64,000 bases of DNA from Mesonia oceanica (GTDB taxonomy: Bacteria; Bacteroidota; Bacteroidia; Flavobacteriales; Flavobacteriaceae). The stretch's first letter is position 1, and every line of letters begins with the position of its first letter. Positions 26,437 to 34,448 of the stretch are shown piece after piece. The translations under genes were made by a program, and so were the position numbers. Below the pieces are notes generated by a model that worked only from the letters and a program-made list of their open reading frames with translations, was not told the DNA's origin and ran no database searches. Where the stretch lies: positions 29,178 to 93,177 of the forward strand of contig NZ_CABVMM010000009.1 of assembly GCF_902499555.1 (NCBI RefSeq). Reading direction: 5' to 3'.

Positions 26437-27627
26437 TTAAGATAAAGCTTCTTTGATTTGTGCAATCGCTTGAGAGATTTCCTGTTCGCTGGCTGCGTAA
26501 GAAATCCTTATACAATCAGGGTTTCCAAAAGCTTCTCCAGTTACGGTTGCTACTTGAGCCTCTTCTAAAAGGTACATGGAAAGGTCGGTGGCATTTTCAA
26601 TTTTCTTTCCTTTAAAAGTCTTTCCGAATAATTCAGAAACATTGGGAAATACGTAAAAAGCTCCTTCCGGTTCATTGCATTTAAAACCTTCAACTTCATT
26701 TAATAAGTTTAAGATTAAAGATCTACGCTCTTTAAACTTATCAATCATATAGCGAATTTTACTTACCGGAGCTTTTAAAGCGGTAATGGTTGCCCGTTGT
26801 GCAATACAGTTGGCACCACTAGTGATTTGTCCTTGAATTTTATTACAAGCCCTAGCAATATATTCTGGAGCTCCAATGTAACCAATTCTCCAACCGGTCA
26901 TCGCAAATGCTTTAGAAACGCCATTTACGGTAACGGTACGGTCATACATGTCTTCAAATTGTGCCATAGAAGCGTGACCACCTACAAAGTTGATGTGTTC
27001 ATAAATCTCATCACTTACTACGATAATTTGTGGGTGTTTTTGGAGTACATCTGCTAATGCTCTTAATTCTTCAGTACTGTAAAGAGAACCACTGGGGTTG
27101 CAAGGAGAACTGAACCAAAGCATTTTTGTTTTTGGTGTAATCGCCGCTTCCAATTGCGCAGGTGTCATTTTAAAATCATTCTCTATAGAAGTTTTTACCT
27201 CTACCGGAGTACCTTCAGCAATTTTTACAATATCACGGTAACTAACCCAATATGGGCAAGGTAAAATCACTTCGTCTCCCGGATTGAGCATGACCATAGC
27301 GACATTAGCTAAAGATTGTTTAGCTCCAGTAGAAACCACAACTTGTGAAAGATTATAGGTTAAGTTATTATCGCGTTTAAACTTTTCGATAATAGCTTCT
27401 TTTAATTCTACATAACCATCTACCGGGGTATAAGAATTGTAATTATCATTAATAGCTTGTATGGCGGCTTCTTTTATAAAATCTGGTGTGTTAAAATCGG
27501 GTTCCCCTAAACTTAAACCGATAATTTTTTTGCCTTGCGCTCTTAGTTCTCGAGCTTTTGCGGCCATAGCTAAAGTAGCAGACGTCTCAAGCTTATTGAT
27601 TCTTTCAGATAGTTCTTGGTGTTGCAT
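26437..27627 (-). CDS. Class I pyridoxal-phosphate aminotransferase (aspartate aminotransferase type)
   Basis: 396 residues. Fold type I PLP enzyme: GLSLGEPDFNTP (about 39-50), STGAKQSLANV (cofactor phosphate), SSPCNPSGSLYS with the Asn, VSDEIYEHINF with the Asp and Tyr, TVNGVSKAFAMTGWRIGY with the Schiff-base lysine (about K239), and the substrate-carboxylate arginine in CIRISYA near the end. This is the bacterial aspartate:2-oxoglutarate aminotransferase subgroup Ib by sequence; prephenate transamination is an alternative. Cytoplasmic. 24 bp after the desaturase and 3 bp before purT. Family certain, substrate likely. Confidence 0.88.
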   Translation of the reverse strand: MQHQELSERINKLETSATLAMAAKARELRAQGKKIIGLSLGEPDFNTPDFIKEAAIQAINDNYNSYTPVDGYVELKEAIIEKFKRDNNLTYNLSQVVVSTGAKQSLANVAMVMLNPGDEVILPCPYWVSYRDIVKIAEGTPVEVKTSIENDFKMTPAQLEAAITPKTKMLWFSSPCNPSGSLYSTEELRALADVLQKHPQIIVVSDEIYEHINFVGGHASMAQFEDMYDRTVTVNGVSKAFAMTGWRIGYIGAPEYIARACNKIQGQITSGANCIAQRATITALKAPVSKIRYMIDKFKERRSLILNLLNEVEGFKCNEPEGAFYVFPNVSELFGKTFKGKKIENATDLSMYLLEEAQVATVTGEAFGNPDCIRISYAASEQEISQAIAQIKEALS

Positions 27628-27651
27628 GGGTAATTGAGTGAAATTTTAAGT

Positions 27652-28755
27652 TTAAACAGTAATTGTCGCCGGTTTCATCCCCATTTCTTTTAAATGTTTG
27701 AAATGGGCAATAATAGCAGCTCGGGTAGTTTGGTATTCGTGATAAGGAAGGTTACATTCCTTCGCAGTTTGTTTTACGATTTTTGAAATTTTTGAATAAT
27801 GAATATGACTAATATTCGGGAAAATATGATGTTCTACCTGATGGTTTAATCCACCGGTGAACCAATTCACGATTTTATTTTTTGTTGAAAAATTTACGGT
27901 AGTAAACAATTGATGAATCGCCCAAGTGTTTTTCATAGAGCCCTTTTCGTCCGGTAGTGGCATTTGTGTGTTTTCAACTACATGAGCCAACTGAAAGACA
28001 ATACTTAAAATCAATCCTGCTGTATAATGCATGATGAAGAAACCGAGTAAGATTTTCCACCAAGCAATATTCATAATTATCATCGGCAAAATAATCCAAA
28101 TGGCAATGTAAAGTGCTTTAGTAATTGCTAATGTGCTCCATTGTCTAATAGGGCTTGGCATCTCACCGTAAGCTAGTTTACGTTTTAAATAGCGTCGGGT
28201 TTGCTTAAAATCGGTGGTAAGCACCCAATTGAAAGTAAGTAATCCATATAAAAATACGGAATAGTAATGTTGGAACTTATGAAATCTCCTCCACTTAGAA
28301 TGTTTACTAAAGCGGATGATTCGTCCAGCTTCTAAATCTTCATCATGGCCGTGAATATTCGTATAAGTATGATGAAGCACATTGTGTTGAACTTGCCAGT
28401 TATAAACATTTCCGGCAAGAATATACATGCTTCCCCCCATGATTTTATTCACCCATTTCTTAGAAGAATAAGAGCCGTGATTGGCATCGTGCATCACATT
28501 CATCCCAACGCCGGCCATTCCTATTCCCATCACTATCGTTAACAGAAGCATCCACCATTGAGAAATATCTAAGGTAAGGATGATGAAATACGGAGTTAAA
28601 AACAGGGAAAACATCACGATGGTTTTTAGGTGAAGTTTCCAGTTTCCAGTTCTTTTAATTTTATTTTCTTTAAAATAAGAATTTACCCGTTTGTTTAGTG
28701 TTCTGAAGAATTTTGCAGAATCAACACGGGAAAATTTTATATTTGGTTGTGTCAT
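27652..28755 (-). CDS. Membrane fatty acid desaturase (front-end / acyl-lipid type)
   Basis: 367 residues with about four membrane helices and three histidine boxes for the di-iron centre: HDANHGS (about 90-96), HNVLHHTYT (about 124-132) and HQVEHHIFP (about 307-315). The HQVEHH third box with a Q as first residue is typical of linoleoyl-CoA/delta-6-like desaturases, but the fused cytochrome b5 domain of the eukaryotic enzymes is absent. It should introduce a double bond into acyl chains of membrane lipids, possibly with cold adaptation. Predicted promoter at 28778-28785; likely heads the operon to purT. ATG start. Confidence 0.87.
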   Translation of the reverse strand: MTQPNIKFSRVDSAKFFRTLNKRVNSYFKENKIKRTGNWKLHLKTIVMFSLFLTPYFIILTLDISQWWMLLLTIVMGIGMAGVGMNVMHDANHGSYSSKKWVNKIMGGSMYILAGNVYNWQVQHNVLHHTYTNIHGHDEDLEAGRIIRFSKHSKWRRFHKFQHYYSVFLYGLLTFNWVLTTDFKQTRRYLKRKLAYGEMPSPIRQWSTLAITKALYIAIWIILPMIIMNIAWWKILLGFFIMHYTAGLILSIVFQLAHVVENTQMPLPDEKGSMKNTWAIHQLFTTVNFSTKNKIVNWFTGGLNHQVEHHIFPNISHIHYSKISKIVKQTAKECNLPYHEYQTTRAAIIAHFKHLKEMGMKPATITV

Positions 28756-28777
28756 TAGTTCAAAAGTTAAATATTTC

Positions 28778-28785
28778 CAAAGGTA
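28778..28785 (-). promoter_or_regulatory. Predicted -7 promoter box of the desaturase operon
   Basis: Minus strand reads TACCTTTG, exact TAnnTTTG, 30 nt before the desaturase ATG. Leader about 17 nt. Motif-only call. Confidence 0.5.
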
Positions 28786-28882
28786 AAAATTAATCGGTTG
28801 AAAAACTTATTAGAAGTCATAAACCTTTTTGTAAACTAAAATATCTTATTTTTAGTGCCCAAGCAAAGCTATAATTTATTGT

Positions 28883-29632
28883 ATGTTAGCAGCAGTATCC
28901 TTATTTGTTATTATTACCCTTTCCGCTTTAGTTACTAAAGTGGCCGCAATTGCTTTAATGCATACCGGACTTTCTACTGAAGTAGCAAAATTTCAAGCAC
29001 GTTCTGCTTATACCGGTTCTGGTTTTACTTCGAGTGAAAGTGAAAAGTTACTGAACCATCCGGTGAGAAGAAGAATTATTTATATGTTAATGTTGGTGGG
29101 TAATGCGGGAATTATTACCACACTTTCCTCGTTAATTTTAACTTTTGTATTGCCTGATAACCGGAATTCTCTTTTATATAGTGTTCTAATTTTATTGGTA
29201 GGACTTAGTGTGCTTTGGTTTGCCATTCAAAGCAAAATGGTAGACCGATGGCTTTCAAAAATGATAGACCGTTCGCTTAAAAAATATACGAATATCGATG
29301 TAAAAGACTATGCGGCCATTTTGCACCTCTCCGGGGAATATCAAATTTCAGAATTGAGGGTGAGAAAAAGTAGCTGGCTGGCTGGTAAGAGTTTATTGGA
29401 ATTAGATTTGAAGAGTGAAGGAATCAACGTTTTAGGAATTAAAAAGAAAAAAGGTGATTACGTCGGAGCTCCAAATGGAGAGCATAAAATTGATGTAGGT
29501 GATGTGATTACGATGTATGGGAAGGCGGAAGTATTTAAAAATCTAGATGCTCGGGATGATGATTTTTTAGGAAATTGGAGCCATAAAAAAATTGTAGCAC
29601 AAGAGAAGTCTGAAAAAGAAAGTGATGTTTAA
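28883..29632 (+). CDS. Membrane protein with C-terminal TrkA_C (RCK_C) domain
   Basis: 249 residues. Three membrane helices are visible (about 1-25, 65-90, 96-113) with a cytoplasmic loop QARSAYTGSGFTSSESE between the first two. The second half carries a TrkA_C/RCK_C ligand-binding domain (about 150-225: GKSLLELDLKSEGINVLGIKK-type segment, then HKIDVGDVITMYG). There is no RCK_N domain and no pore motif. The membrane part is not a family I recognise. The RCK_C domain suggests gating by a small ligand such as a dinucleotide (inference). Monocistronic, ATG start. trkAH lies 3.7 kb away but is not co-transcribed. Confidence 0.78.
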   Translation: MLAAVSLFVIITLSALVTKVAAIALMHTGLSTEVAKFQARSAYTGSGFTSSESEKLLNHPVRRRIIYMLMLVGNAGIITTLSSLILTFVLPDNRNSLLYSVLILLVGLSVLWFAIQSKMVDRWLSKMIDRSLKKYTNIDVKDYAAILHLSGEYQISELRVRKSSWLAGKSLLELDLKSEGINVLGIKKKKGDYVGAPNGEHKIDVGDVITMYGKAEVFKNLDARDDDFLGNWSHKKIVAQEKSEKESDV

Positions 29633-29734
29633 ATAAATTAATATTCAAGGATAACCTGTAATTTTGCAATGAAATTATGGACAAGAACTTTTCTTTGGAA
29701 ATAATTTAGCTAAAATTGAAATAAGAAAAAACCT

Positions 29735-30367
29735 ATGCAAGAAGTACTTCAATACTTTCCAGATATAACTGAACATCAAAAAGAACAGTTTTCTCAACTT
29801 AAAGATTTATATAAAGATTGGAACCTTAAAATCAATGTGGTTTCCCGAAGAGATATCGATGAGATTTACCTTAGGCACGTACTTCATTCTTTGGGAATTG
29901 CGAAAGTTCAGGCCTTTCATCCCGGTTCTAAAGTTTTAGATGTAGGCACTGGTGGCGGTTTTCCTGGAATTCCGTTGGCCATTTTATTTCCGGAAACTCA
30001 ATTTCATTTGGTAGATAGTATCGGAAAGAAAATAAAAGTGGTTAATGAAGTAAAAGAAGGCTTGCAATTAGAAAATGTAACAACATTTAACTGCCGAGTG
30101 GAAGAAGAGATTACCGGTCAGTACGATTTTATTGTGAGTAGAGCAGTTGCACAGATGGAAACTTTTGTTCGTTGGGTAAAAGGAAAAATAGCAAAAAAGA
30201 GTCAGCACGAACTTAAAAATGGAATCCTTTATTTAAAAGGAGGTGATTTAACCGAAGAATTGGCCAATTATAAAACTGCTAAGATTTATAATCTATCTGA
30301 TTATTTTGAAGAGGAATTTTTTGATACTAAAAAAGTGGTTCATTTACCAATGAAATATAAAGGTTGA
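29735..30367 (+). CDS. rsmG: 16S rRNA (guanine-527-N7)-methyltransferase
   Basis: 210 residues. SAM-dependent methylation of G527 in 16S rRNA; loss gives low-level streptomycin resistance in other bacteria. Features: NLKINVVSRRDIDEIYLRHV (about 31-50, the characteristic N-terminal segment), VLDVGTGGGFPGIPLAI (SAM motif I), LVDSIGKKIKVV, NCRVEE and FIVSRAVAQMETFVRW. A TAATTTTG box (29659-29666) may be the promoter, giving a leader of about 60 nt. Single gene, ATG start. Cytoplasmic. Call secure. Confidence 0.93.
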   Translation: MQEVLQYFPDITEHQKEQFSQLKDLYKDWNLKINVVSRRDIDEIYLRHVLHSLGIAKVQAFHPGSKVLDVGTGGGFPGIPLAILFPETQFHLVDSIGKKIKVVNEVKEGLQLENVTTFNCRVEEEITGQYDFIVSRAVAQMETFVRWVKGKIAKKSQHELKNGILYLKGGDLTEELANYKTAKIYNLSDYFEEEFFDTKKVVHLPMKYKG

Positions 30368-30416
30368 TTTTAAGTGTTGAATTCCATTCTCCTAATTAAT
30401 CATATTTTATCTTCAT

Positions 30417-30477
30417 CTTGAATTTGATTTAGGGTCTCATCTTGATTATATGTGGATTTTTTATCAAGTACGGAATG
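30417..30477. repeat. Dispersed intergenic repeat, copy 2 (degenerate)
   Basis: The stretch contains ATTTGATTTAGGGTCTCATC (30422-30441), which matches ACTTGTTTCAGGGTCTCATC at 368-387 in 17 of 20 positions, and then TCAAGTACGGAATGG in the same order as in the first copy. It lies in the 207-bp gap between rsmG and pruA. It looks like a decayed copy of the 341-442 element. Confidence 0.45.
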
Positions 30478-30517
30478 GTATTGGTTATAAATAGAGTCAT
30501 TAACTAAATATTTTTCT

Positions 30518-30552
30518 AAAAAAAACCTCGCAATTTCTGCGAGGTTTTTTAT
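30518..30552. terminator. Two-way terminator between rsmG and pruA
   Basis: AACCTCGCA (30524-30532) pairs with TGCGAGGTT (30538-30546), loop ATTTC, with an A-run before and T-run after. It lies close to the pruA stop (minus strand) and about 150 bp after rsmG (plus strand); both could use it. Confidence 0.85.
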
Positions 30553-30574
30553 TCAACTAATTCCCTTTTTAAGA

Positions 30575-32203
30575 TTATTCACCCATAAATGGATACCTGT
30601 AATCTTTAGCAGGGACAAAGGTTTCTTTGATAAGACGTTGAGAAACCCAACGCATCAAGTTTAGTTTAGAACCTGCTTTATCATTGGTTCCACTAGCTCT
30701 TGCTCCTCCAAAAGGTTGTCTTCCTACCACAGCTCCTGTACATTTATCGTTAATGTAGAAGTTACCTGCGGAATTTTGGAGCATATCTGTCGCTTGTGCA
30801 GCAGCATATCTGTCTTTAGAAAAAACAGCTCCGGTTAATGCGTAAGCACTCGTGTTATCTACAGTTTCTAAGGTTTCTTCCCACTTTTCATCTTCATAAA
30901 CATAGATAGTTACTACCGGTCCAAATAGTTCGGTTTCCATGGTAGTGTAATGAGGGTCTGTAGTTACGATTACTGTTGGTTCTACAAAGTAACCCACAGA
31001 TTTATCATAATTCCCTCCAATAATTATCTCGGCTTTTTTGTCTTTTTTAGCTTGGTCAATGTATTTTGCCAATTTGTCAAAAGAACGCTCGTGAATTACC
31101 GCGTTTATGAAATTACTCATATCTTCCGGAGAACCCATTTTAAAAGAAGAAATATCTTCGATCAATTCCTCTTTAATTTGTGGCCATAAACTTTTTGGTA
31201 AGTAGATTCTGGAAGCGGCGCTACATTTTTGTCCTTGGTATTCGAAGGCTCCTCTAGAAATAGCTGTTGAAACTTCTTTGGTGTTTGCTGAAGGATGAGC
31301 AATAATAAAATCTTTCCCTCCGGTTTCACCCACAATTCTTGGGTAACTCTTATAGTTATGGATGTTGTTTCCAATTTTAGCCCAAATATCTTTGAAAACT
31401 TCGGTGCTTCCGGTATAGTGAATTCCGGCAAAATCTGGACTTTCTAATACTACATCGGTAATCATGGCCGGATCGCCCATAACCATATTGATAACACCAT
31501 CAGGAACTCCTGCTTCTTTAAATACGTCCATTAAGATTTGAGCAGAAAACATCTGGCTGTCACTTGGTTTCCAAATAGCAACATTACCCATTAAAGCCGG
31601 TGCAGTTGGTAAGTTACCTGCAATGGCAGTGAAATTAAAAGGTGTAATTGCGTAAACAAAACCTTCAAGGGGTCTATGTTCAACACGGTTCCAAGCAGTT
31701 TCGTCAGATTCTGGTTGATCGTTATAAATTTCAGACATGTATTCTACATTGAAACGTAAAAAGTCTGCAATTTCACATGCTGAATCTATTTCGGCCTGAA
31801 AAATATTTTTTGACTGACCTATCATCGTTGCGGCGTTAAGCTTATAACGGTAAGGTCCTGAAATTAAATCGGCTGCTTTTAAGAAAACCGCTGCACGCTG
31901 TTCCCATTCTAATTTAGCCCATTTTTTTCTAGCTTCCAAAGCTTCACTAATCGCTTTTTCAATATGTTTTTTTTCTGCTAAATGGTACACCCCTAAATTG
32001 TGTTTATGATCGTGAGGAGGGTGCATGGTAGCCGTGTTTTTAGTTCTAATTTCTTCGGCACCAATATAAAGCGGAATATCTGCTTTTTGATTGAATAAAT
32101 CTTTGTAAGTGAGTAATACTTCTTCTCTTTCCGGGGTTCCTGGCGCATAACTCTTTATAGGTTCATTATGAGCTGGCGGAACTTGAAAAAATCCTTTCCC
32201 CAT
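30575..32203 (-). CDS. pruA: L-glutamate gamma-semialdehyde dehydrogenase (1-pyrroline-5-carboxylate dehydrogenase)
   Basis: 542 residues, the length of the stand-alone group 1 enzyme. Oxidises glutamate semialdehyde to glutamate with NAD+, second step of proline catabolism. ALDH features: ITPFNFTAIAGNLPTAPALMG (about 190-210), the GSTEVF nucleotide motif, VGETGGKDF with the general-base Glu, the catalytic cysteine in EYQGQKCSAASRIY and GPVVTIYVYED near the end. N-terminal extension of about 60 residues is usual for this type. No proline dehydrogenase gene adjoins it. Monocistronic, ATG start. Call secure. Confidence 0.94.
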   Translation of the reverse strand: MGKGFFQVPPAHNEPIKSYAPGTPEREEVLLTYKDLFNQKADIPLYIGAEEIRTKNTATMHPPHDHKHNLGVYHLAEKKHIEKAISEALEARKKWAKLEWEQRAAVFLKAADLISGPYRYKLNAATMIGQSKNIFQAEIDSACEIADFLRFNVEYMSEIYNDQPESDETAWNRVEHRPLEGFVYAITPFNFTAIAGNLPTAPALMGNVAIWKPSDSQMFSAQILMDVFKEAGVPDGVINMVMGDPAMITDVVLESPDFAGIHYTGSTEVFKDIWAKIGNNIHNYKSYPRIVGETGGKDFIIAHPSANTKEVSTAISRGAFEYQGQKCSAASRIYLPKSLWPQIKEELIEDISSFKMGSPEDMSNFINAVIHERSFDKLAKYIDQAKKDKKAEIIIGGNYDKSVGYFVEPTVIVTTDPHYTTMETELFGPVVTIYVYEDEKWEETLETVDNTSAYALTGAVFSKDRYAAAQATDMLQNSAGNFYINDKCTGAVVGRQPFGGARASGTNDKAGSKLNLMRWVSQRLIKETFVPAKDYRYPFMGE

Positions 32204-32335
32204 AGTTTATTTCGTTTTTTTATATGTTAATATTTAATTTTTTAAATATAGGTAAATTCTATCAACTTGAATCTTATAGAAATGTAAGGTTTTATTAATT
32301 TCTGTTAAGTTTTATTAAGTCGAGGCTTCTTGTCC

Positions 32336-32343
32336 TACATTTG
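32336..32343 (+). promoter_or_regulatory. Predicted -7 promoter box directly before the NRDE gene (leaderless)
   Basis: TACATTTG, exact TAnnTTTG; its first base lies exactly 12 nt before the ATG at 32348. The expected transcription start coincides with the start codon, so the mRNA should be leaderless. It also excludes the upstream start at 32330, which would lie within or before the box. Confidence 0.6.
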
Positions 32344-32347
32344 CAAT

Positions 32348-33064
32348 ATGTGTACTGTTACATTTATTCCGAAACGCAAAAATTCTACTGAATTTATTTT
32401 TACTTCCAATCGGGACGAGGCAAGTAACCGTCCTTCGATACCTCCAAAAGTTTATCGGGAAAACGGAGTGGAATTGCTCTATCCTAAAGATAAGGTAGCA
32501 GGTGGAACTTGGATTGCGGCCAGTAGTCAAAAAAAGTTGATTTGTTTGATGAATGGTGCAAGGAAAGCTCATGAAAGAAATGAACCTTACCGTAAAAGTA
32601 GGGGAGTCGTTTTAAAGGATTTACTTACCTCCGCAAATTTTAAAAATGCAGTAGATGATTATGAGTTTGAAGGTATTGAACCTTTTACCATTATTTATGT
32701 AGAATGGTATGAAGGGCTGAGATTAATTCAATTGATTTGGGATGGTGATGAAGCAGAATTACTTCCCCTAGAAATTAAACCACAAATTTGGTCGGCTTCG
32801 ATGACTTATACTTCAGAAATGAAAAAAGAACGTCACCAGTGGTTTGAAAGTTTTATTGCTGAAAATAAGGTTTCAGAATTAACTTCAGAAGAGGTATGGC
32901 AATTTCATCATAATGCCGGAAAAGACGATCCAACTAATGGATTTATAATTGACCGTGGATTATTGAAAACAACGAGTATTACCCAAATTCATCAAAAAGC
33001 TAAGAATTTAAAAATGAAGTATAAAGATTTATTGAATCAGGAGATTCATGAAGCTAAACTTTAG
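32348..33064 (+). CDS. NRDE family protein (TANGO2 type)
   Basis: 238 residues from ATG 32348. The sequence begins MCTVTF, so Cys2 becomes N-terminal after methionine removal, as in this family, and the signature SNRDEASNRP follows at about 22-31. GGTWIAA and LMNGA are further family motifs. The eukaryotic homologue TANGO2 has been tied to Golgi organisation and haem/lipid handling; the bacterial role is unknown. An upstream in-frame start at 32330 would place the Cys internally and is rejected. Convergent with apaG: the two stop codons overlap (33061-33064). Confidence 0.85.
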   Translation: MCTVTFIPKRKNSTEFIFTSNRDEASNRPSIPPKVYRENGVELLYPKDKVAGGTWIAASSQKKLICLMNGARKAHERNEPYRKSRGVVLKDLLTSANFKNAVDDYEFEGIEPFTIIYVEWYEGLRLIQLIWDGDEAELLPLEIKPQIWSASMTYTSEMKKERHQWFESFIAENKVSELTSEEVWQFHHNAGKDDPTNGFIIDRGLLKTTSITQIHQKAKNLKMKYKDLLNQEIHEAKL

Positions 33065-33447
33065 TTCAATGCAAAAGGAGCACTTAACTTAAAAGAAGGA
33101 ATACTCACTTTAAACTTTCGGGTGCTGGTGAAATTAATCATGTTATAATGTCCGCTCATTGCTCCAAAAGGAGAACTTAAGCTGCAACCACTAGAGTAAG
33201 TATGGGATTCACCGGGTTTCAATACCGGTTTTTTGCCAATAACGCCCTCGCCAGAAACGGTAGTGGTCTTGTTTAAAGAGTCCTTGATCTTCCAGAAACG
33301 GGAATTTAATTGAACAGAATCATTGCTTTGGTTTTCAATAGTAATTTCATAACTAAAGGCAAAATGCATTTGGTAGTTTTTCAAGAAAGTGCCTTGAAAA
33401 CTAGTTTTTACTGAAATTTTAATACCTCTTGTTACCTGTTGAATCAT
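33061..33447 (-). CDS. apaG: ApaG family protein
   Basis: 128 residues from ATG 33447; the frame extends to 33462 but that would overlap the upstream gene. Fibronectin-III-like beta-sandwich protein of the ApaG/DUF525 family: ISVKTSF near the start, FAFSYEITIENQSNDSVQL (about 30-48), SRFWKIKDS, VVG-like stretch reading SGEGVIGKKPVLKPGE (about 65-80) and a typical MSGHYNMI segment. In Proteobacteria apaG accompanies ApaH and affects Mg/Co resistance; function is not known. Last of the plug-DUF3667-apaG set, one base after DUF3667. Confidence 0.88.
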   Translation of the reverse strand: MIQQVTRGIKISVKTSFQGTFLKNYQMHFAFSYEITIENQSNDSVQLNSRFWKIKDSLNKTTTVSGEGVIGKKPVLKPGESHTYSSGCSLSSPFGAMSGHYNMINFTSTRKFKVSIPSFKLSAPFALN

Positions 33448-33448
33448 A

Positions 33449-34444
33449 TTAATATACTGCAAAGGATGCTAAAACAGCAAGACCTGTTGTTGTGATGGCT
33501 AATATAACAAATATAACATTTAAAAACACGAATTTGATAAAGGTTTTTACGATTGATTGCTTATAAAATTTTCTCAGGGCTTGAAACAGATAAATGGTAT
33601 AACCAATAAGTAATAAGTTAGTTGCGAGGTTTGATCCGGTTGTCCATTTAAAAATGAGCCCAATATTCATTAAGAAAAACAACATGGTTTGCGAGTGAAA
33701 TGCAAACACCAGATGTTCCATGTAAGAGTAATTGGTGCGTCCGTAGGTGAGCCAAAGAATTAAAGTGAAGATAGGGATGAAAAAGAAAATGACAAAAGGT
33801 AGTTTGCCTATTGCGTAAAGCGTAAAATTGTATGGATTCTCGATAACGTTTTCAGCTGCTATTGCCCGTTTGTATAGCCATTTATTGTAAAAAGTTGAGT
33901 GGTGTTCTAAGTTCTGTAAAGCTTTTGAGGTAGATTCTTGGTGGTGGCTATGTTGGTAAGCCATATAGATTTCTACCTTGGCTACAGATTTGTCTAAAAA
34001 CCCTAGAGAATCTAATTTATTTTCTGAAAGAAGTTTTATGTCAGAATAATCCCTTTCTCCATCCTTGTTTTCAATATTCGTAATGGCTATATCATTCTCA
34101 TCATCAAAATTAAGTTGAGAGGAAAGTCCATAAAGGAGGAAAAATATAATAGAAATACTCAGGTAAAACCGAAATGGATTGGCGTATTTCGTTCGTTTCC
34201 CTTGAATGTATTCTGAAGAAATTTTTCCTGGTTTAAAAATAAGGGTGTTTAATGTGCGGTATAATCTAGAATCGTAAGAGAATAGACTTCCGAAGAATTC
34301 ATTAAAAAAGTCTCGAAAACTTAACTTCTTGTTGGAGTTCAACTGTCCGCAATAGTGGCAATAACGATCTTCCAGATCTAAAGGAGTTCCACAATTTAAG
34401 CATTGCTTGCTTCTATATTCCCTACTAAATCTGGAGTTTTCCAT
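33449..34444 (-). CDS. DUF3667 zinc-ribbon membrane protein
   Basis: 331 residues from ATG 34444 (the frame extends 11 codons further, into the upstream gene). The N-terminus holds a zinc ribbon CLNCGTPLDLEDRYCHYCGQ (two CxxC pairs, about 12-31), then the conserved FRDFFNEFFGSLFSYDSRLYRTL region and the first membrane helix around residue 90. Four further hydrophobic segments fill the C-terminal half. These are the hallmarks of DUF3667, abundant in Bacteroidota; role unknown. It sits 4 bp after the type IX plug protein gene and one base before apaG, so probably co-transcribed. Confidence 0.82.
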   Translation of the reverse strand: MENSRFSREYRSKQCLNCGTPLDLEDRYCHYCGQLNSNKKLSFRDFFNEFFGSLFSYDSRLYRTLNTLIFKPGKISSEYIQGKRTKYANPFRFYLSISIIFFLLYGLSSQLNFDDENDIAITNIENKDGERDYSDIKLLSENKLDSLGFLDKSVAKVEIYMAYQHSHHQESTSKALQNLEHHSTFYNKWLYKRAIAAENVIENPYNFTLYAIGKLPFVIFFFIPIFTLILWLTYGRTNYSYMEHLVFAFHSQTMLFFLMNIGLIFKWTTGSNLATNLLLIGYTIYLFQALRKFYKQSIVKTFIKFVFLNVIFVILAITTTGLAVLASFAVY

Positions 34445-34448
34445 AGTT

